From a virus, in the IMG/VR virus record IMGVR_UViG_3300049846_002562, positions 1 to 59,791 of that record: 59,791 bases of DNA, one strand, 5' to 3'. The stretch's first letter is position 1; each line of letters starts with the position of its first letter. The position numbers and the translations under genes are program-made. Below are positions 27,535 to 38,100 of the stretch, one piece after another. Under the pieces are notes generated by a model. That model saw only the letters and a program-made list of their open reading frames with translations, had not been told where the DNA came from and searched no databases.

Positions 27535-30500
27535 ATGGCAGACTTTCTCCAGCGGTATGCGGGTAACATCGACCCAAACGATGAATCGATACCGCAGTCC
27601 ATCCGCGATAAGCTGACTGGAGCCAACATTCCTGGCGTTCACGTCGGCGACGCGCTCGATGCCCGTATCGGCGATCGTAGCTGGGGGCAGAAAACTGCCA
27701 GTGGCGTTACCCAAGAGCTGCTTGGGCAGCGCCACCTTGCTTTGGGGCTGGGCAATTATCTGCTGGGCGACCAAGACGCCGCTGTCGCACGCCTGAAGCG
27801 CTGGGAAGAAAACAACCAGCGCGTCAATGAAATTGCACCCGAATTTAAAGACTTTGAGCAGATCAAAGACTTCCAATCCGGTGCCAGCGTGCTGGGTTAC
27901 CAGCTGGCTAAACTGGCGCCCGACGCCATTCTTGGTCTGGGTATTGGCGCGATCGGCAAAAAAGGTGCGACTGCTGCTGCCGAAGCGGCCGCTGTTGAAG
28001 CTGCCGCCCGGGTACTTGCAACGTCTGCCGCTAAAAAAGAAGCGCTGGTCATTGCCGAAAAGCAAGGACTGGATGCGCTGAAAGAGACGGCCGGATACAA
28101 AGCCGCCGACGCCGCCAAGCGGACTGCCATGGAACAAGGCCGTCTGCAGCAGGTTCGTGAAACTGCAAAAGACGGTTTGTTGGCCGAAGCCCGCAAAAAA
28201 CTGTCGCCGGAAGCGGTAAAAGCCATCGGCAAGCGCGGCGACCTTGGGTTTGCCATTGGCGCAACCGTTGGTAGTATTCCGTCGAACCTGCAAGACCAAG
28301 GCCAGTTTATGCTGGAACGGCCGGATCTGACGCGCGAAGAAGCGCTGAAACTCCTGGCCGGCACCACGGCGTCAGCCAGCACCGACTTCATTCCGTTGGC
28401 CGGCTGGCTCAACCGCTTCTCAAAAAAAGGCGTCGAAGCTGCCCGCAAAGCGGACGAGCTGTTCACTCCGCGGTTTGTCAAAGCCGTCGTGAAACAAGCC
28501 GGCGCAGAAGGCGGTCAAGAAGCCGTGCAGGCTATGATTACGCGTCAGTCCCAAAACTGGGTCGACGAAAACATCAATATGTTCGACCAAGAAGCCATGC
28601 AGGAATACTTCATGAACTTCGTGGCCGGTGGTCTGCTCGGCGGTACCATGGGCGGTGCCGGCGAGATCGGCAGCACGACCAGTAATGCAATCGGCAACCT
28701 GTTCAAAGCGTCGTTCAAAAAAATGGAAGCCGCCCGACTCGATCGGGAAAACGCACGTGCGCAAGCTGAGCGCGATCCGAACACCATCAATGTCCCGCCC
28801 GGGGGCTTTTCATCGGCTGATCCAACCAGCGGTACTCAAGCCGCTGCCGCTGCTGCCCAAGCCAGTGGCCGAACGCTGAATCCGCAAGCCGCGGCCGTAC
28901 TCAACGGCGACGCCCCGCAGTCCGGCGACCTGGGCAGCCAGATCAAATTCAGCCAGCGCATTGACGAGCAAAGCACGGACTTGCTGACTGAGTGGCAAAA
29001 CCGCGTTGCTGCGTATCGGACTGGCGGCGTCAATGCCGCCGCGCAAGGATACGACGCCGGCGTTACCGACGTGTTGTTTCCTGTAGGCATTCGTCTGGGC
29101 GAAGAAAGCCTGCCGTTTGCCAATATCGCTGCAGGGTTTGGTTTTACCAACACCAATAAAACGTCTGAACAGCTGAAAGCCGACCCTTTGTACATCTACG
29201 GCATGCGCGCGCTTGAAAAAATCATGCGTTTTGGCATGGACAGCACCGCAGTCACCAAAGAAGACAAAGAGTATTACGCCGACCTTGTCAGTATGTCAGC
29301 AGAACCGTGGCGGTTTTCGGTAGTCACTGCGCTCCGCGACTTGAACCCGACTTTGCACGCTGAAACTCTGGCCGGAATCGACGACCGTTTGGCTGCGCTC
29401 AAGCAGCAGACGCAGAAAGAAGACTTCAACCTTGCTGAGTCCATGGGTGTCAGCCGTGACGAAATCGCCAACGTCACCGGCCAGCTCGATCCAGAAGGAA
29501 CGGAAGGTGGTCCTGAAGGGGCTGGCGCAAATCCTGACGCCATGGCGCTGACGACCAATCAGCGTACGTCCATGCTTGACCGCGATGTGACTTCGGAAAA
29601 CCGTGCCAATGCCCTGGCTTATTTGTTGAACGGCCGAAAACGTGCGTTTGACGACGGTACTGAAGACAAATCCCGCCCGCTGGGTGCTGGCGAGATCCTG
29701 ACCCGTGAGGAATTTGAGCCGGCGCTGGTCGAAGCTTTGAAAGACCCTGCAGTCATCGCGCAGCTGGGCGGCCGCGATGCCGCCATTGGCGCGTACGAGC
29801 GCTTGCAGCAGATGCTTGAGGAAAAAGCCCGCTTGATGCAGGGCAGCTATCGCCGTGAAGACGGCACACCGACCAATACGCAAGAGCGCGTCAAGCAGCT
29901 GAACAAACGCTTTGAAGCCCAAGTCATCCAAAACAAAACGCTCGATGCGTTGGCCAATATCATCCGCGCTCGGGTCATGGCTGCAGCAGATGCCAAAACC
30001 CGCGCTGAAGTGTCCGCAAATAGCGGCGTGTTCCCGAACTACAATCAAGTTGCTTTTGACGAGCGTAAAAACAACGAGACTGAAAACTCCGCATACGCTG
30101 TGTCTGACGAGCGTAACCTGATCGACCTGGGTAGCCAGATGGCACGGTTTATCTCGTCGGCTGACGGTAAAGAAGAACGCGCCGGTAAAAAGTCCGGTGC
30201 AAACGCGATTCAGCAACAGCTTGCGCTGCTGGCGCAGTTGTCAACTAATCCGCAGTTGCCGATCGATCTCGACACCGTGCCTTGGGGTAAGAAATTCACC
30301 ATCAAACGTTTTGGTGACCGTGAGTTTGTATTCAACAAAAAGCCGGACAATTTCGACACGTTTGTCGAACCTGCCCGCAAAAAAGGCGAGAACGATCTTG
30401 CGTACGCAAAGCGTACTAAGTTTCTGCGCGACAAGCACGAAGCCAATCAGCGCAAAATGGTCGCTGAAAGCCTTGCTGCGTTTGTAGCCAAGTACGGCAA

Positions 30501-33500
30501 GACCGCAGCGGAAAGCAAAACTGTCCAGAAGCAGGTTCAAGAACGCGAAACCAAAAAAGCAGAGCTTGCCAAAAAAGGCGCTGCTTTGAAAGAAAAGCGC
30601 GCCAACACGCCGCCGGAAAAACGGGTATACGAAACACCGACGTCCCTGGCTGTCGACGAAATTGGCAGCGGTGGCGGTGCAGACGCCGAGCGCGTCAGCC
30701 TTGGCGATTTTGTTTCTACGGACGCCAATGGCAACATACTGGTTGAAGAACTCCAGCCGTACAATGCCAGCGGGCTGAAAGACGAAGAAGTGGTTCCGGA
30801 AGGTCGCTCGCCGTCTCAGGAAGCCCGTAAGCTTATCCGGGCGATCAACCGCGACAAAGACGCCGCGTTTATCCTGAACATTCTGGACAAGTTGGGCATT
30901 CCTGACGCAACGCAGTTGAAATGGGACGCTGCTGAAAACGGCTGGCGCGTGTTCGTCGGCAAAGAACTTCAAAAAGGCATTCTGTCCGTGGCAGAAGTCG
31001 AAGCAAAAGCGCCGGAAATGCTGACCAATCCAATGATGAACATTTTTGGGTTTGAAGCCGGTAACCCCAAAAAACAAAACGTCACCATTGGCCGGAAAGA
31101 ACGCCCGAAGACATCGGCGGATCTTGCCGCGTTTGTAAAAGACCTGCTGATCAAAAAAATCGACGGCAACGCTTCTGCGCGCTCGATCTCGCAGCAAACC
31201 CAACGCATTATGGATATGCGTGGCCCCGCCTTGCGTAAAGCTCTTGACGACGTACTGGCAGGCGACTACGACACCGGCGCGTATCGCGCTACCGAAGAAA
31301 CGTCGCAAGAATACAAAAAACCGGAAAACGTGCGCGATGAATTTGGCGACGAAGTTGTCAGCGACGCCGCCAATCAAGAAAAGATCGACGCTTTGGAAAA
31401 CAAAGAGTCGTTTGTCGCAGACGACTTGCGCAACCTGGCGCTTGCATACGCCCGCAAAAAAGGCGTAGAAGACAAGTACGTTCTTTGGGTATTCAAGCAA
31501 GCCAACGCCATTGCCAACAATCCGAACTTCAAAACGTCGGACCAGCGCTTGAACGCGCTTGGCAATGCCATTAACGTCATGATTGAAAAACGTGGCGAGT
31601 TTGGAGACGGCCTGCGTTCAATGATGCGCGACATGAACGTCGACTTCAATCTGCAGAAACCGAAACCGGAAACGAAACTCCGCGACAACGAAAAAGCCGA
31701 TACGGACGTTCCGGCGGGCAAAGCAAAACTCGTCCCGACATATATGTCGCCGGAAACGAAAGAAAAGCTCGACAAAGAAGCTGCCAAAGAAGCTGACTTT
31801 GACGCAACGCTGACTGAGTTTGCACAGCTGATGCGCGTGTGGATGTCTAAAAAGAAACCGCTGACTGATAAGCAGCGCGTCCGTGCCGCGTTTACTAAAG
31901 TTAAACAAGACACTACGCAAAACGTAGGCATTACTAAAGAAGAAGCTGCCAAAGATACGACTGTTCTGCCTAAGAAAGACCCGCTGCGTCCGCAGACTGA
32001 TATGCGCGGATGGATTGAAAGCGCTGTCCAAGCATTTATTCAACGTCAAGTTGATGTTGGTCTAAAAACTGCTGAAAAAGCAGACAAAGTGTCTCGTCCT
32101 GTAGCTGCGGCATTAGATACGCCGTTTGCCTGGGCGTATAAACTTAAAAAAGCAGAGGAAAAAGCAAAATCTGCGCGTGCACAGTTTGACACGGACGAGC
32201 TGGTGCAAGATCTTAAAGCGCTTAATACTCCGCAAGCAATCGAGTTTGTAAAGCGCTTAGAAGCCGCGAGCAAACTGTTTGTAACACCCGCTGCGGAAAA
32301 TAAGTTTAATAAAGAGTTGACGTCGGAAATTGACGCGCTACGCGCAGTCGCACCCGCTAATGACCCTGCTAACGTAGAAAAGTACTTTGACGCTGTAGAG
32401 CGCGCATACGACGCTGCGTTTGCAAAACGTTCAGAGCGCGTTTCAAAACTGCTGGCGTCTCCGCTTGCTAAAACTGTACAAGCACAGCGCAACAACCCTG
32501 CGCTTAAAAAACCAAAGCTGCCGGAAAACATTACTCCGAGCAAGCAAGTTAATAAGCCTGATCCGCGCGCTGCTGCGCGTGCGCGTCTGTCGAAATTTAC
32601 CGCTGCCGAGCAAGCACGCCTTAAAGCAGCTTGGGATAAACTGCCGGATCAATGGAAAGAAAAAATCCTTGACGGTACGCTCAAACTGCCGAAGTCGCTG
32701 GCTACGCAGATCCAACAGGCGTGGCAAAAGCGTGCTGTGTCCAAAGTCGATCCGACGCAAAAAGCCACAAGTGCAACCGACGGGCAAGTAGCAATGCTAA
32801 GCGGCGCGCAAATGACCGAGCTTATGCGCGAAATGTTCACCCCCGGACTAGGGCGGATTGAAGGCCCAGTGACGGTTACCACTGCTTCGGACTCCCTTGC
32901 GGTCAATAATCCGAAACTCAAAGCCAGTATCGCTGCCGACTGGCAGCAACGCCCGCTGACTCAGCCGGAGCATAAAGCTACTGTTGCCGCGTTTGTGAAA
33001 AGCCTTGCCGACTTGATCGGTTCGGACGCCGCGCAAGCCATGGTCAAAACCGGCATGCTGAGCTTTGTCACCCGCGACAACCTGCCCCCGTTTGCTTCCC
33101 ACATCGGCAACGGTGTCCAGGCATACGAATACGAGGGACGCATTTACGTGCTGGCCGACGCTCCGATTGGCAATGCCAGCGGCGTGCTGCTGCATGAATC
33201 GTTCCATGCCTACGCAAAAAGCTTGTTGGGTGAAGACTACATTCCGCTGTTGCAAGAGCTGGCAAAAGAAGCCGGACTGGCAGCACCGGTTGTTGATACC
33301 AATACGGTCATGGCCAGCGAACTGGCAAACTCTGCGCCTGGACTTACTTCTATTGAAAAAAATCTTTTTGATCGTGCGCTTGCGCAATTAAACGCTAAAG
33401 AAGTTAATTTAATAAAAACAGAACTTGGTTCAGCAATCGCCGAGGGTCAAAAAGACTCTCAGCGTTTTGCTGCAGTAGTGCTTTTCAAACGCGCGACGCA

Positions 33501-36500
33501 GATGCTTAAACAAAAAGCAACTGACTATAAAACTATTGAAAAAGGCGTTCGCGTGCAGCCTGAATGGGTTATCGCGGCTAAAGCACTTGAAGACGCGTTT
33601 AGCGCATCTGAAAAGAAGCTTAACGACCTTTTGGAAAAACGAAAAAAATACCGAGATACGTATAATACGGTTTCTTCAAAGTTAACATTTAAAGAAACCG
33701 TTGAAAACGTAGAATTTAAAAAAGCGTCTATGGCGTTCAGGTATGCTAAAGACCTTTTTGTGCGTGAATTTCAAAAAAACATATCTGAAATTCAAATGCC
33801 TTCGGCAGCGCGAACTACTGCGAACATGTTTGTCGGTGACATAACATTTCAACTTGATCAGATAGAATCTGAGTTTACGCTATTAACTGCTGACGCCATT
33901 TTCAATAAACTTCGTGATATGCGCGTGCAAGAAATCCAGTATCTTCGCGGAGAAGCTTTTGTGCGTGAAGAAACTGCGGTAGATGGCGCGAATGATGGTG
34001 CTGTGGTAGAAGATTTTGTGCGAGCGCTTTATGTATACGGATCGCTTGGCAGTCTAAGTAGCGAACGTGTGCCGCGTTCTGTTAATAACGCAGCAATCTC
34101 GCAAGTAGTTAGCGAACTTGAAAAAAACCCACGTGCACATATTGTAAATACGTATAACGACATCGTTAACCGCACTATGCAGCAGTACATTGCGTATACT
34201 ACTGACGACGGTAATGTCTGGCGTAAGCACGTAAAAACAAAAAAAGGAACTGCCGATTTTGACATTGCTGCGAGCTCTATACAAACAAACTCGCATACTA
34301 ATTGGTGCATTAGCGGAGAATCGTATTCTCGCATGTACCTTAACGACGGTGATATATGGTTGCTTAACTCTAAAGATGGCAACTCGATGCTTGCTATTCG
34401 GTTTTTCAATGATGAAATTGCTGAAATTAAAGGGGTATCAAACCAGCGACAGCTTACTAACTACGAACAACGTCTTGCTGCAGAGCTTGCGCGTACTGGT
34501 CTAGTCGGTAAAAAAGAAGTGCTGCGTTATGCAAACGCTTGGGGGCTCACCGAGCTTGCATCGATTGTTGGATCTCAGGCTGATGTAGATGCTGCAACTA
34601 AATCCGCTAAGTTAGCTGCGGATGCCCGAGAAAACGGTTTTGCCATTGACGACGATGGTAATGTACTTGACGTTGCGGTTGCGGAGTATCGTGACCGTGA
34701 CTGGGACGGTGACGACGTCGGGCCTGAAGCGTTTGACGCTTTTTGGGTGCCAGATCAAAATAATTTCCAAGTACAACGCGAACGCGAACGCGACGAAATC
34801 CGTGCGAACAATCTTGTACGTCGTGAATTAAATATGCGTTTAGAAAATCGCAACGAAGCTCGCGGTGATGTTGCGGGCGAACGAAATGATGATGTGCCTT
34901 TCAGCGTCCGTGCCGACAGTCCGTCCGAAGCTGCCGACAGCGACTGGATCGCACAAGCCAAGCTGCGGGTGAAACTGGCCGGCGTGTCTCCTGAACACCA
35001 GGCCGAGGAATTTGCGGCGTACGCCATTGAAAACTACGAAAGCGCGCCGAAGAATATCCAAACCATCATCGACAAGCTGTTTGCCAAAATGAAACTGGCG
35101 CTGGCAACCATGCTGCGCAAGCTGAAAGTGGCACCGAAGTACCGCGTTGCCCTGCTAAAAGACCCGGCGGTTCTCCGGGAGATCGCGCTGAAAGGTCTGC
35201 GTCAAGCCGGCAAACGTGCCGAAGGGCATACCAATTTTGGTGCGGGCAGTATCCTTGCCGACGTTGCCATAAGTGCGCAGTCTGCAGTAACCCGCGTGTT
35301 TGGCAAAGTCTACGGCAGCGTTCAATCCGAGCGTATTGTCGCCGGCGCGCGGCAGTTTGCCAGTGAGCGCATGCGCGGATACCAAGCGCCTGGAAACGAC
35401 ACCACTATCGGTGAAAAACTCGACGTTCACAATTTGAACCAGTTTTTGCAGGAAGTGCTGACTCCTGAGCAGCGCAACGCGATGTACCAGCTGGCGCATA
35501 CGACTTTCCGTGAGGTATTCCGTCAGCTTCCGGAAAACTACGCGCTGATGCTGAACAGCAAATACGGCTTTGAATACACGATGTACAATCTGTACCACGC
35601 GTATATCAACGGACAGCTTGGCGATCAAGAAGCAATCCGGCCGTTCTTCATGCTCAACAAGGCCAAAGCCAAAGCCCGTGAGTTGCTGGACATCTATACC
35701 GACGATGACCTGGCGCTGCAGATCCTGAAAGACATGTCTGACGGCACGCTGATGAACGCAGCCAAGTCGCCGTATCCGTACATGCCGGAAATGCGTCTGA
35801 AGCGTAAGCAGACCAAAGCCGGCAGCGTGTCGCAGAAAATCAATGACGCTGCAGTCAAAGCCGGCGACGTGTTTGAGCGTATTTTCTACAGCGACTACGA
35901 CCGTGCGCGCTCGTCAGGCATTGCCGCGTATCAGGAAATTATCAACCGGATCCAGTACCGTTCCGGTGACCGCCCGACTATTAATCCAGACGGCACGGTA
36001 AACCGTGGCCTGCTGCCGGCTATCGCTCACCAGACGGGTAAATTCCTTCAGCAGTTTGATACCGCGGTCAAGGGGCTTTCAAAAGAAGCTCAAGAGCGCG
36101 TCGTCCGTGAAACCTATTTCAATATGCCGAACCCGCGCCCGGGCAAACTGTCCGAAGCGGAAACCGAAGCGTTCTACAAAATCCGCAAAATCTACAGGGA
36201 CGCCGGTGCTTACGGCGTAGCCGGCGGCACGCTCGATGCTGGGCAGATCGAAAACAATCCAGACTACACGCCGGTCATTTTTGACATCGGTGGCGACGTT
36301 AAGACTCACAAAGTCAATCTGCGTATGCTGCTTGACCAAGGCGTTATCAACGAGAAAAACGGCGTTAAAAAGTACAAATACCAGCGTACGCTGCAAGCCA
36401 TTTACGAGTTAAAGAACCCCCGTCGCCATCCGACTGACCCTGAGCCTGATTTCAGCGTTTTGGACATTGCTGCGCAAAAAGCATTCATTGACCAGGTGGT

Positions 36501-38100
36501 TGACTACGCGTTCTTTGATCCGAGCAGCGTTATGCTTGACGACCAGTTGGGCAAACAGTTTAAGCATGCGCACGCCCGCTTGTTCAACGACATCTTTGAA
36601 AACTACAAAGACGGCGACAAAGCCGACTTGGAAACCCTGGTTGCCATGCTTGAGCCGTCGCTTGGTCAGCAAGCGGTTCAGTATATTGAACCGTTGGTAA
36701 TTCGCACGGAATACGAAAAAGCGTTTCCAAACGGGTTGGACAACAAGCTGATCGAGCAAATGCGCCGGCAAGGTGCCAGCAAAGCGCAGCTTGCCGCTGC
36801 GGCACGCGTGCTTGACGCCGCCCGCAACAAGTTTACGTTCCCGATTTTGAACGACAAAGGCGAGCGCGGCAGCCCGACCATTGCGATGCTCAACAAAACC
36901 CTGGCGACCAAAATGCACAACCGTGAAACCTTGACGGCTATGCAGAATCTGTCTGCGTGGCAGAACCTGCGCCTGTTGCCGCTGGCTCTGCTGTCCAGTC
37001 TAGTTGACCCGCAGGGCATTGCCATTCGTTCCGGCGGTGACATGGGCGCGTCGTTCTTTGCGCTGCGCACCGGTATTGCGGGACTTTTTGATCAAGGCCT
37101 GCAAGACCAGTTGCATGCCATGGCCGAAGCGGCCGGTTACTCCGCGGAGATCAGCGCTGCCCAAGCGCTGCATGATGGCTTTGGCGCCGGATCTCGTACG
37201 CCGTGGGCGCGCAAAGTCAACAGCTTTGTGTTCAAGTGGAACGGACTGGAGACTTGGACTCGGCAGACCCGATACATGGCGCTGGTCGCTGGCCACGAAA
37301 TGCTGGCCAAATGGCAATCTCAGGCGCGTGGCGAAAACGCGACTGAGCAGCAGCAGGCCAACGCCCGACGCTACTTGTCTGAATTAGGTGTCAAAGTAGA
37401 CGACATCCGAGTCGGAGCACTCTCCGACGGCCCGCTTGCGGGCCGTCGGCAGGTGCTACTGTTATCTCCCGAACAGCGGCTCAATGCCACAAAAGAACAG
37501 CTCCTTGCCGACGACCGCGTAAAAGGCGCGCTCGTTCAGTTTGTTGATGAAGCCATTCTTCGGCCGAACATCTTGCAGACGCCCGGGTACTTCAAAGACC
37601 CGTTCATGTCGATATTCACTCAGTACAAGAATTTCAGCTACGCCATTTACGAGCAGATCGGTCGCCGGCTGGCTCTGGAGCTTGACCACGGTAACTACCA
37701 TGTGGTCACGGCAGCACTGAGCTATTTGCCGGTGATCTTGTTGGCTGAGTTGCTGCGCGAATTCCTTCAGTGGGGTACGGAAGGTAATCCGCAGCGGGAA
37801 CAGTGGGGTGTGCCGGAGTACACGGGCCTGGCCATTGCCAAGACCGGTTTTGCCGGTCCGCGTATCGAATACGCCAGCAGCGTGAAGAAAGACGCCGAAA
37901 TGGGCAACGTTCCGGGTACCAGCGCGCTGGGCCCGACAGTCGGAGCTGTGGGCATGATCAAAGACAGCGCCACAGGCCAGCGGTCTTGGGGAGCTACCGG
38001 AGAGTCTTTAGCCCCCGGTTCTGCGCTCTGGAAGAACTGGAACAACGACAACGCGCCCCCGGCAGGTGGGGGACTACAGCGGAAGGCTGTCGATGCCTAA
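27535..38100 (+). CDS. Giant internal virion protein with HExxH zincin motif and LPD38-like C-terminus (3521 aa)
   Basis: One uninterrupted frame of 3521 codons. Visible features in order: an N-terminal region with Gly/Ala-rich hydrophobic stretches (about residues 125-165 and 360-380) that may contact membranes; a long charged helical region (about 450-1760); a zinc peptidase motif LLHESFHAYAK with His1887, Glu1888, His1891; a low-GC-coded insert (about 1938-2450) with an NWCISGESY motif (Asn2256 onward); and a C-terminal region from ~3143 (LRLLPLALLSSLVDPQG) to the end, resembling domain LPD38 of large polyvalent proteins, with a hydrophobic helix near 3388-3411. Likely an ejected protein that opens or crosses the cell envelope. 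It is similar in size to N4 virion RNA polymerase, but I see no polymerase motifs. Confidence 0.8.
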   Translation: MADFLQRYAGNIDPNDESIPQSIRDKLTGANIPGVHVGDALDARIGDRSWGQKTASGVTQELLGQRHLALGLGNYLLGDQDAAVARLKRWEENNQRVNEIAPEFKDFEQIKDFQSGASVLGYQLAKLAPDAILGLGIGAIGKKGATAAAEAAAVEAAARVLATSAAKKEALVIAEKQGLDALKETAGYKAADAAKRTAMEQGRLQQVRETAKDGLLAEARKKLSPEAVKAIGKRGDLGFAIGATVGSIPSNLQDQGQFMLERPDLTREEALKLLAGTTASASTDFIPLAGWLNRFSKKGVEAARKADELFTPRFVKAVVKQAGAEGGQEAVQAMITRQSQNWVDENINMFDQEAMQEYFMNFVAGGLLGGTMGGAGEIGSTTSNAIGNLFKASFKKMEAARLDRENARAQAERDPNTINVPPGGFSSADPTSGTQAAAAAAQASGRTLNPQAAAVLNGDAPQSGDLGSQIKFSQRIDEQSTDLLTEWQNRVAAYRTGGVNAAAQGYDAGVTDVLFPVGIRLGEESLPFANIAAGFGFTNTNKTSEQLKADPLYIYGMRALEKIMRFGMDSTAVTKEDKEYYADLVSMSAEPWRFSVVTALRDLNPTLHAETLAGIDDRLAALKQQTQKEDFNLAESMGVSRDEIANVTGQLDPEGTEGGPEGAGANPDAMALTTNQRTSMLDRDVTSENRANALAYLLNGRKRAFDDGTEDKSRPLGAGEILTREEFEPALVEALKDPAVIAQLGGRDAAIGAYERLQQMLEEKARLMQGSYRREDGTPTNTQERVKQLNKRFEAQVIQNKTLDALANIIRARVMAAADAKTRAEVSANSGVFPNYNQVAFDERKNNETENSAYAVSDERNLIDLGSQMARFISSADGKEERAGKKSGANAIQQQLALLAQLSTNPQLPIDLDTVPWGKKFTIKRFGDREFVFNKKPDNFDTFVEPARKKGENDLAYAKRTKFLRDKHEANQRKMVAESLAAFVAKYGKTAAESKTVQKQVQERETKKAELAKKGAALKEKRANTPPEKRVYETPTSLAVDEIGSGGGADAERVSLGDFVSTDANGNILVEELQPYNASGLKDEEVVPEGRSPSQEARKLIRAINRDKDAAFILNILDKLGIPDATQLKWDAAENGWRVFVGKELQKGILSVAEVEAKAPEMLTNPMMNIFGFEAGNPKKQNVTIGRKERPKTSADLAAFVKDLLIKKIDGNASARSISQQTQRIMDMRGPALRKALDDVLAGDYDTGAYRATEETSQEYKKPENVRDEFGDEVVSDAANQEKIDALENKESFVADDLRNLALAYARKKGVEDKYVLWVFKQANAIANNPNFKTSDQRLNALGNAINVMIEKRGEFGDGLRSMMRDMNVDFNLQKPKPETKLRDNEKADTDVPAGKAKLVPTYMSPETKEKLDKEAAKEADFDATLTEFAQLMRVWMSKKKPLTDKQRVRAAFTKVKQDTTQNVGITKEEAAKDTTVLPKKDPLRPQTDMRGWIESAVQAFIQRQVDVGLKTAEKADKVSRPVAAALDTPFAWAYKLKKAEEKAKSARAQFDTDELVQDLKALNTPQAIEFVKRLEAASKLFVTPAAENKFNKELTSEIDALRAVAPANDPANVEKYFDAVERAYDAAFAKRSERVSKLLASPLAKTVQAQRNNPALKKPKLPENITPSKQVNKPDPRAAARARLSKFTAAEQARLKAAWDKLPDQWKEKILDGTLKLPKSLATQIQQAWQKRAVSKVDPTQKATSATDGQVAMLSGAQMTELMREMFTPGLGRIEGPVTVTTASDSLAVNNPKLKASIAADWQQRPLTQPEHKATVAAFVKSLADLIGSDAAQAMVKTGMLSFVTRDNLPPFASHIGNGVQAYEYEGRIYVLADAPIGNASGVLLHESFHAYAKSLLGEDYIPLLQELAKEAGLAAPVVDTNTVMASELANSAPGLTSIEKNLFDRALAQLNAKEVNLIKTELGSAIAEGQKDSQRFAAVVLFKRATQMLKQKATDYKTIEKGVRVQPEWVIAAKALEDAFSASEKKLNDLLEKRKKYRDTYNTVSSKLTFKETVENVEFKKASMAFRYAKDLFVREFQKNISEIQMPSAARTTANMFVGDITFQLDQIESEFTLLTADAIFNKLRDMRVQEIQYLRGEAFVREETAVDGANDGAVVEDFVRALYVYGSLGSLSSERVPRSVNNAAISQVVSELEKNPRAHIVNTYNDIVNRTMQQYIAYTTDDGNVWRKHVKTKKGTADFDIAASSIQTNSHTNWCISGESYSRMYLNDGDIWLLNSKDGNSMLAIRFFNDEIAEIKGVSNQRQLTNYEQRLAAELARTGLVGKKEVLRYANAWGLTELASIVGSQADVDAATKSAKLAADARENGFAIDDDGNVLDVAVAEYRDRDWDGDDVGPEAFDAFWVPDQNNFQVQRERERDEIRANNLVRRELNMRLENRNEARGDVAGERNDDVPFSVRADSPSEAADSDWIAQAKLRVKLAGVSPEHQAEEFAAYAIENYESAPKNIQTIIDKLFAKMKLALATMLRKLKVAPKYRVALLKDPAVLREIALKGLRQAGKRAEGHTNFGAGSILADVAISAQSAVTRVFGKVYGSVQSERIVAGARQFASERMRGYQAPGNDTTIGEKLDVHNLNQFLQEVLTPEQRNAMYQLAHTTFREVFRQLPENYALMLNSKYGFEYTMYNLYHAYINGQLGDQEAIRPFFMLNKAKAKARELLDIYTDDDLALQILKDMSDGTLMNAAKSPYPYMPEMRLKRKQTKAGSVSQKINDAAVKAGDVFERIFYSDYDRARSSGIAAYQEIINRIQYRSGDRPTINPDGTVNRGLLPAIAHQTGKFLQQFDTAVKGLSKEAQERVVRETYFNMPNPRPGKLSEAETEAFYKIRKIYRDAGAYGVAGGTLDAGQIENNPDYTPVIFDIGGDVKTHKVNLRMLLDQGVINEKNGVKKYKYQRTLQAIYELKNPRRHPTDPEPDFSVLDIAAQKAFIDQVVDYAFFDPSSVMLDDQLGKQFKHAHARLFNDIFENYKDGDKADLETLVAMLEPSLGQQAVQYIEPLVIRTEYEKAFPNGLDNKLIEQMRRQGASKAQLAAAARVLDAARNKFTFPILNDKGERGSPTIAMLNKTLATKMHNRETLTAMQNLSAWQNLRLLPLALLSSLVDPQGIAIRSGGDMGASFFALRTGIAGLFDQGLQDQLHAMAEAAGYSAEISAAQALHDGFGAGSRTPWARKVNSFVFKWNGLETWTRQTRYMALVAGHEMLAKWQSQARGENATEQQQANARRYLSELGVKVDDIRVGALSDGPLAGRRQVLLLSPEQRLNATKEQLLADDRVKGALVQFVDEAILRPNILQTPGYFKDPFMSIFTQYKNFSYAIYEQIGRRLALELDHGNYHVVTAALSYLPVILLAELLREFLQWGTEGNPQREQWGVPEYTGLAIAKTGFAGPRIEYASSVKKDAEMGNVPGTSALGPTVGAVGMIKDSATGQRSWGATGESLAPGSALWKNWNNDNAPPAGGGLQRKAVDA
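37411..37449. repeat. Overlapping perfect inverted repeats inside the giant gene
   Basis: GTCGGAG (37411-37417) pairs with CTCCGAC (37422-37428), and a second 12-bp perfect stem (37424-37435 with 37438-37449, loop TT) overlaps it. Both lie in coding sequence. No T-run follows, so these are not standard terminators. Confidence 0.6.

Noticed and set aside
38055-38072. Bidirectional terminator at the convergence of late and early genes
   Set aside because: The CCCCC/GGGGG hairpin has no T-run on either strand; how the converging transcripts end stays open.
27535-38100. N4-like virion RNA polymerase identity for the giant gene
   Set aside because: The size is similar, but I could not find the T7-like polymerase motifs, and the peptidase motif and LPD38-like end point elsewhere.
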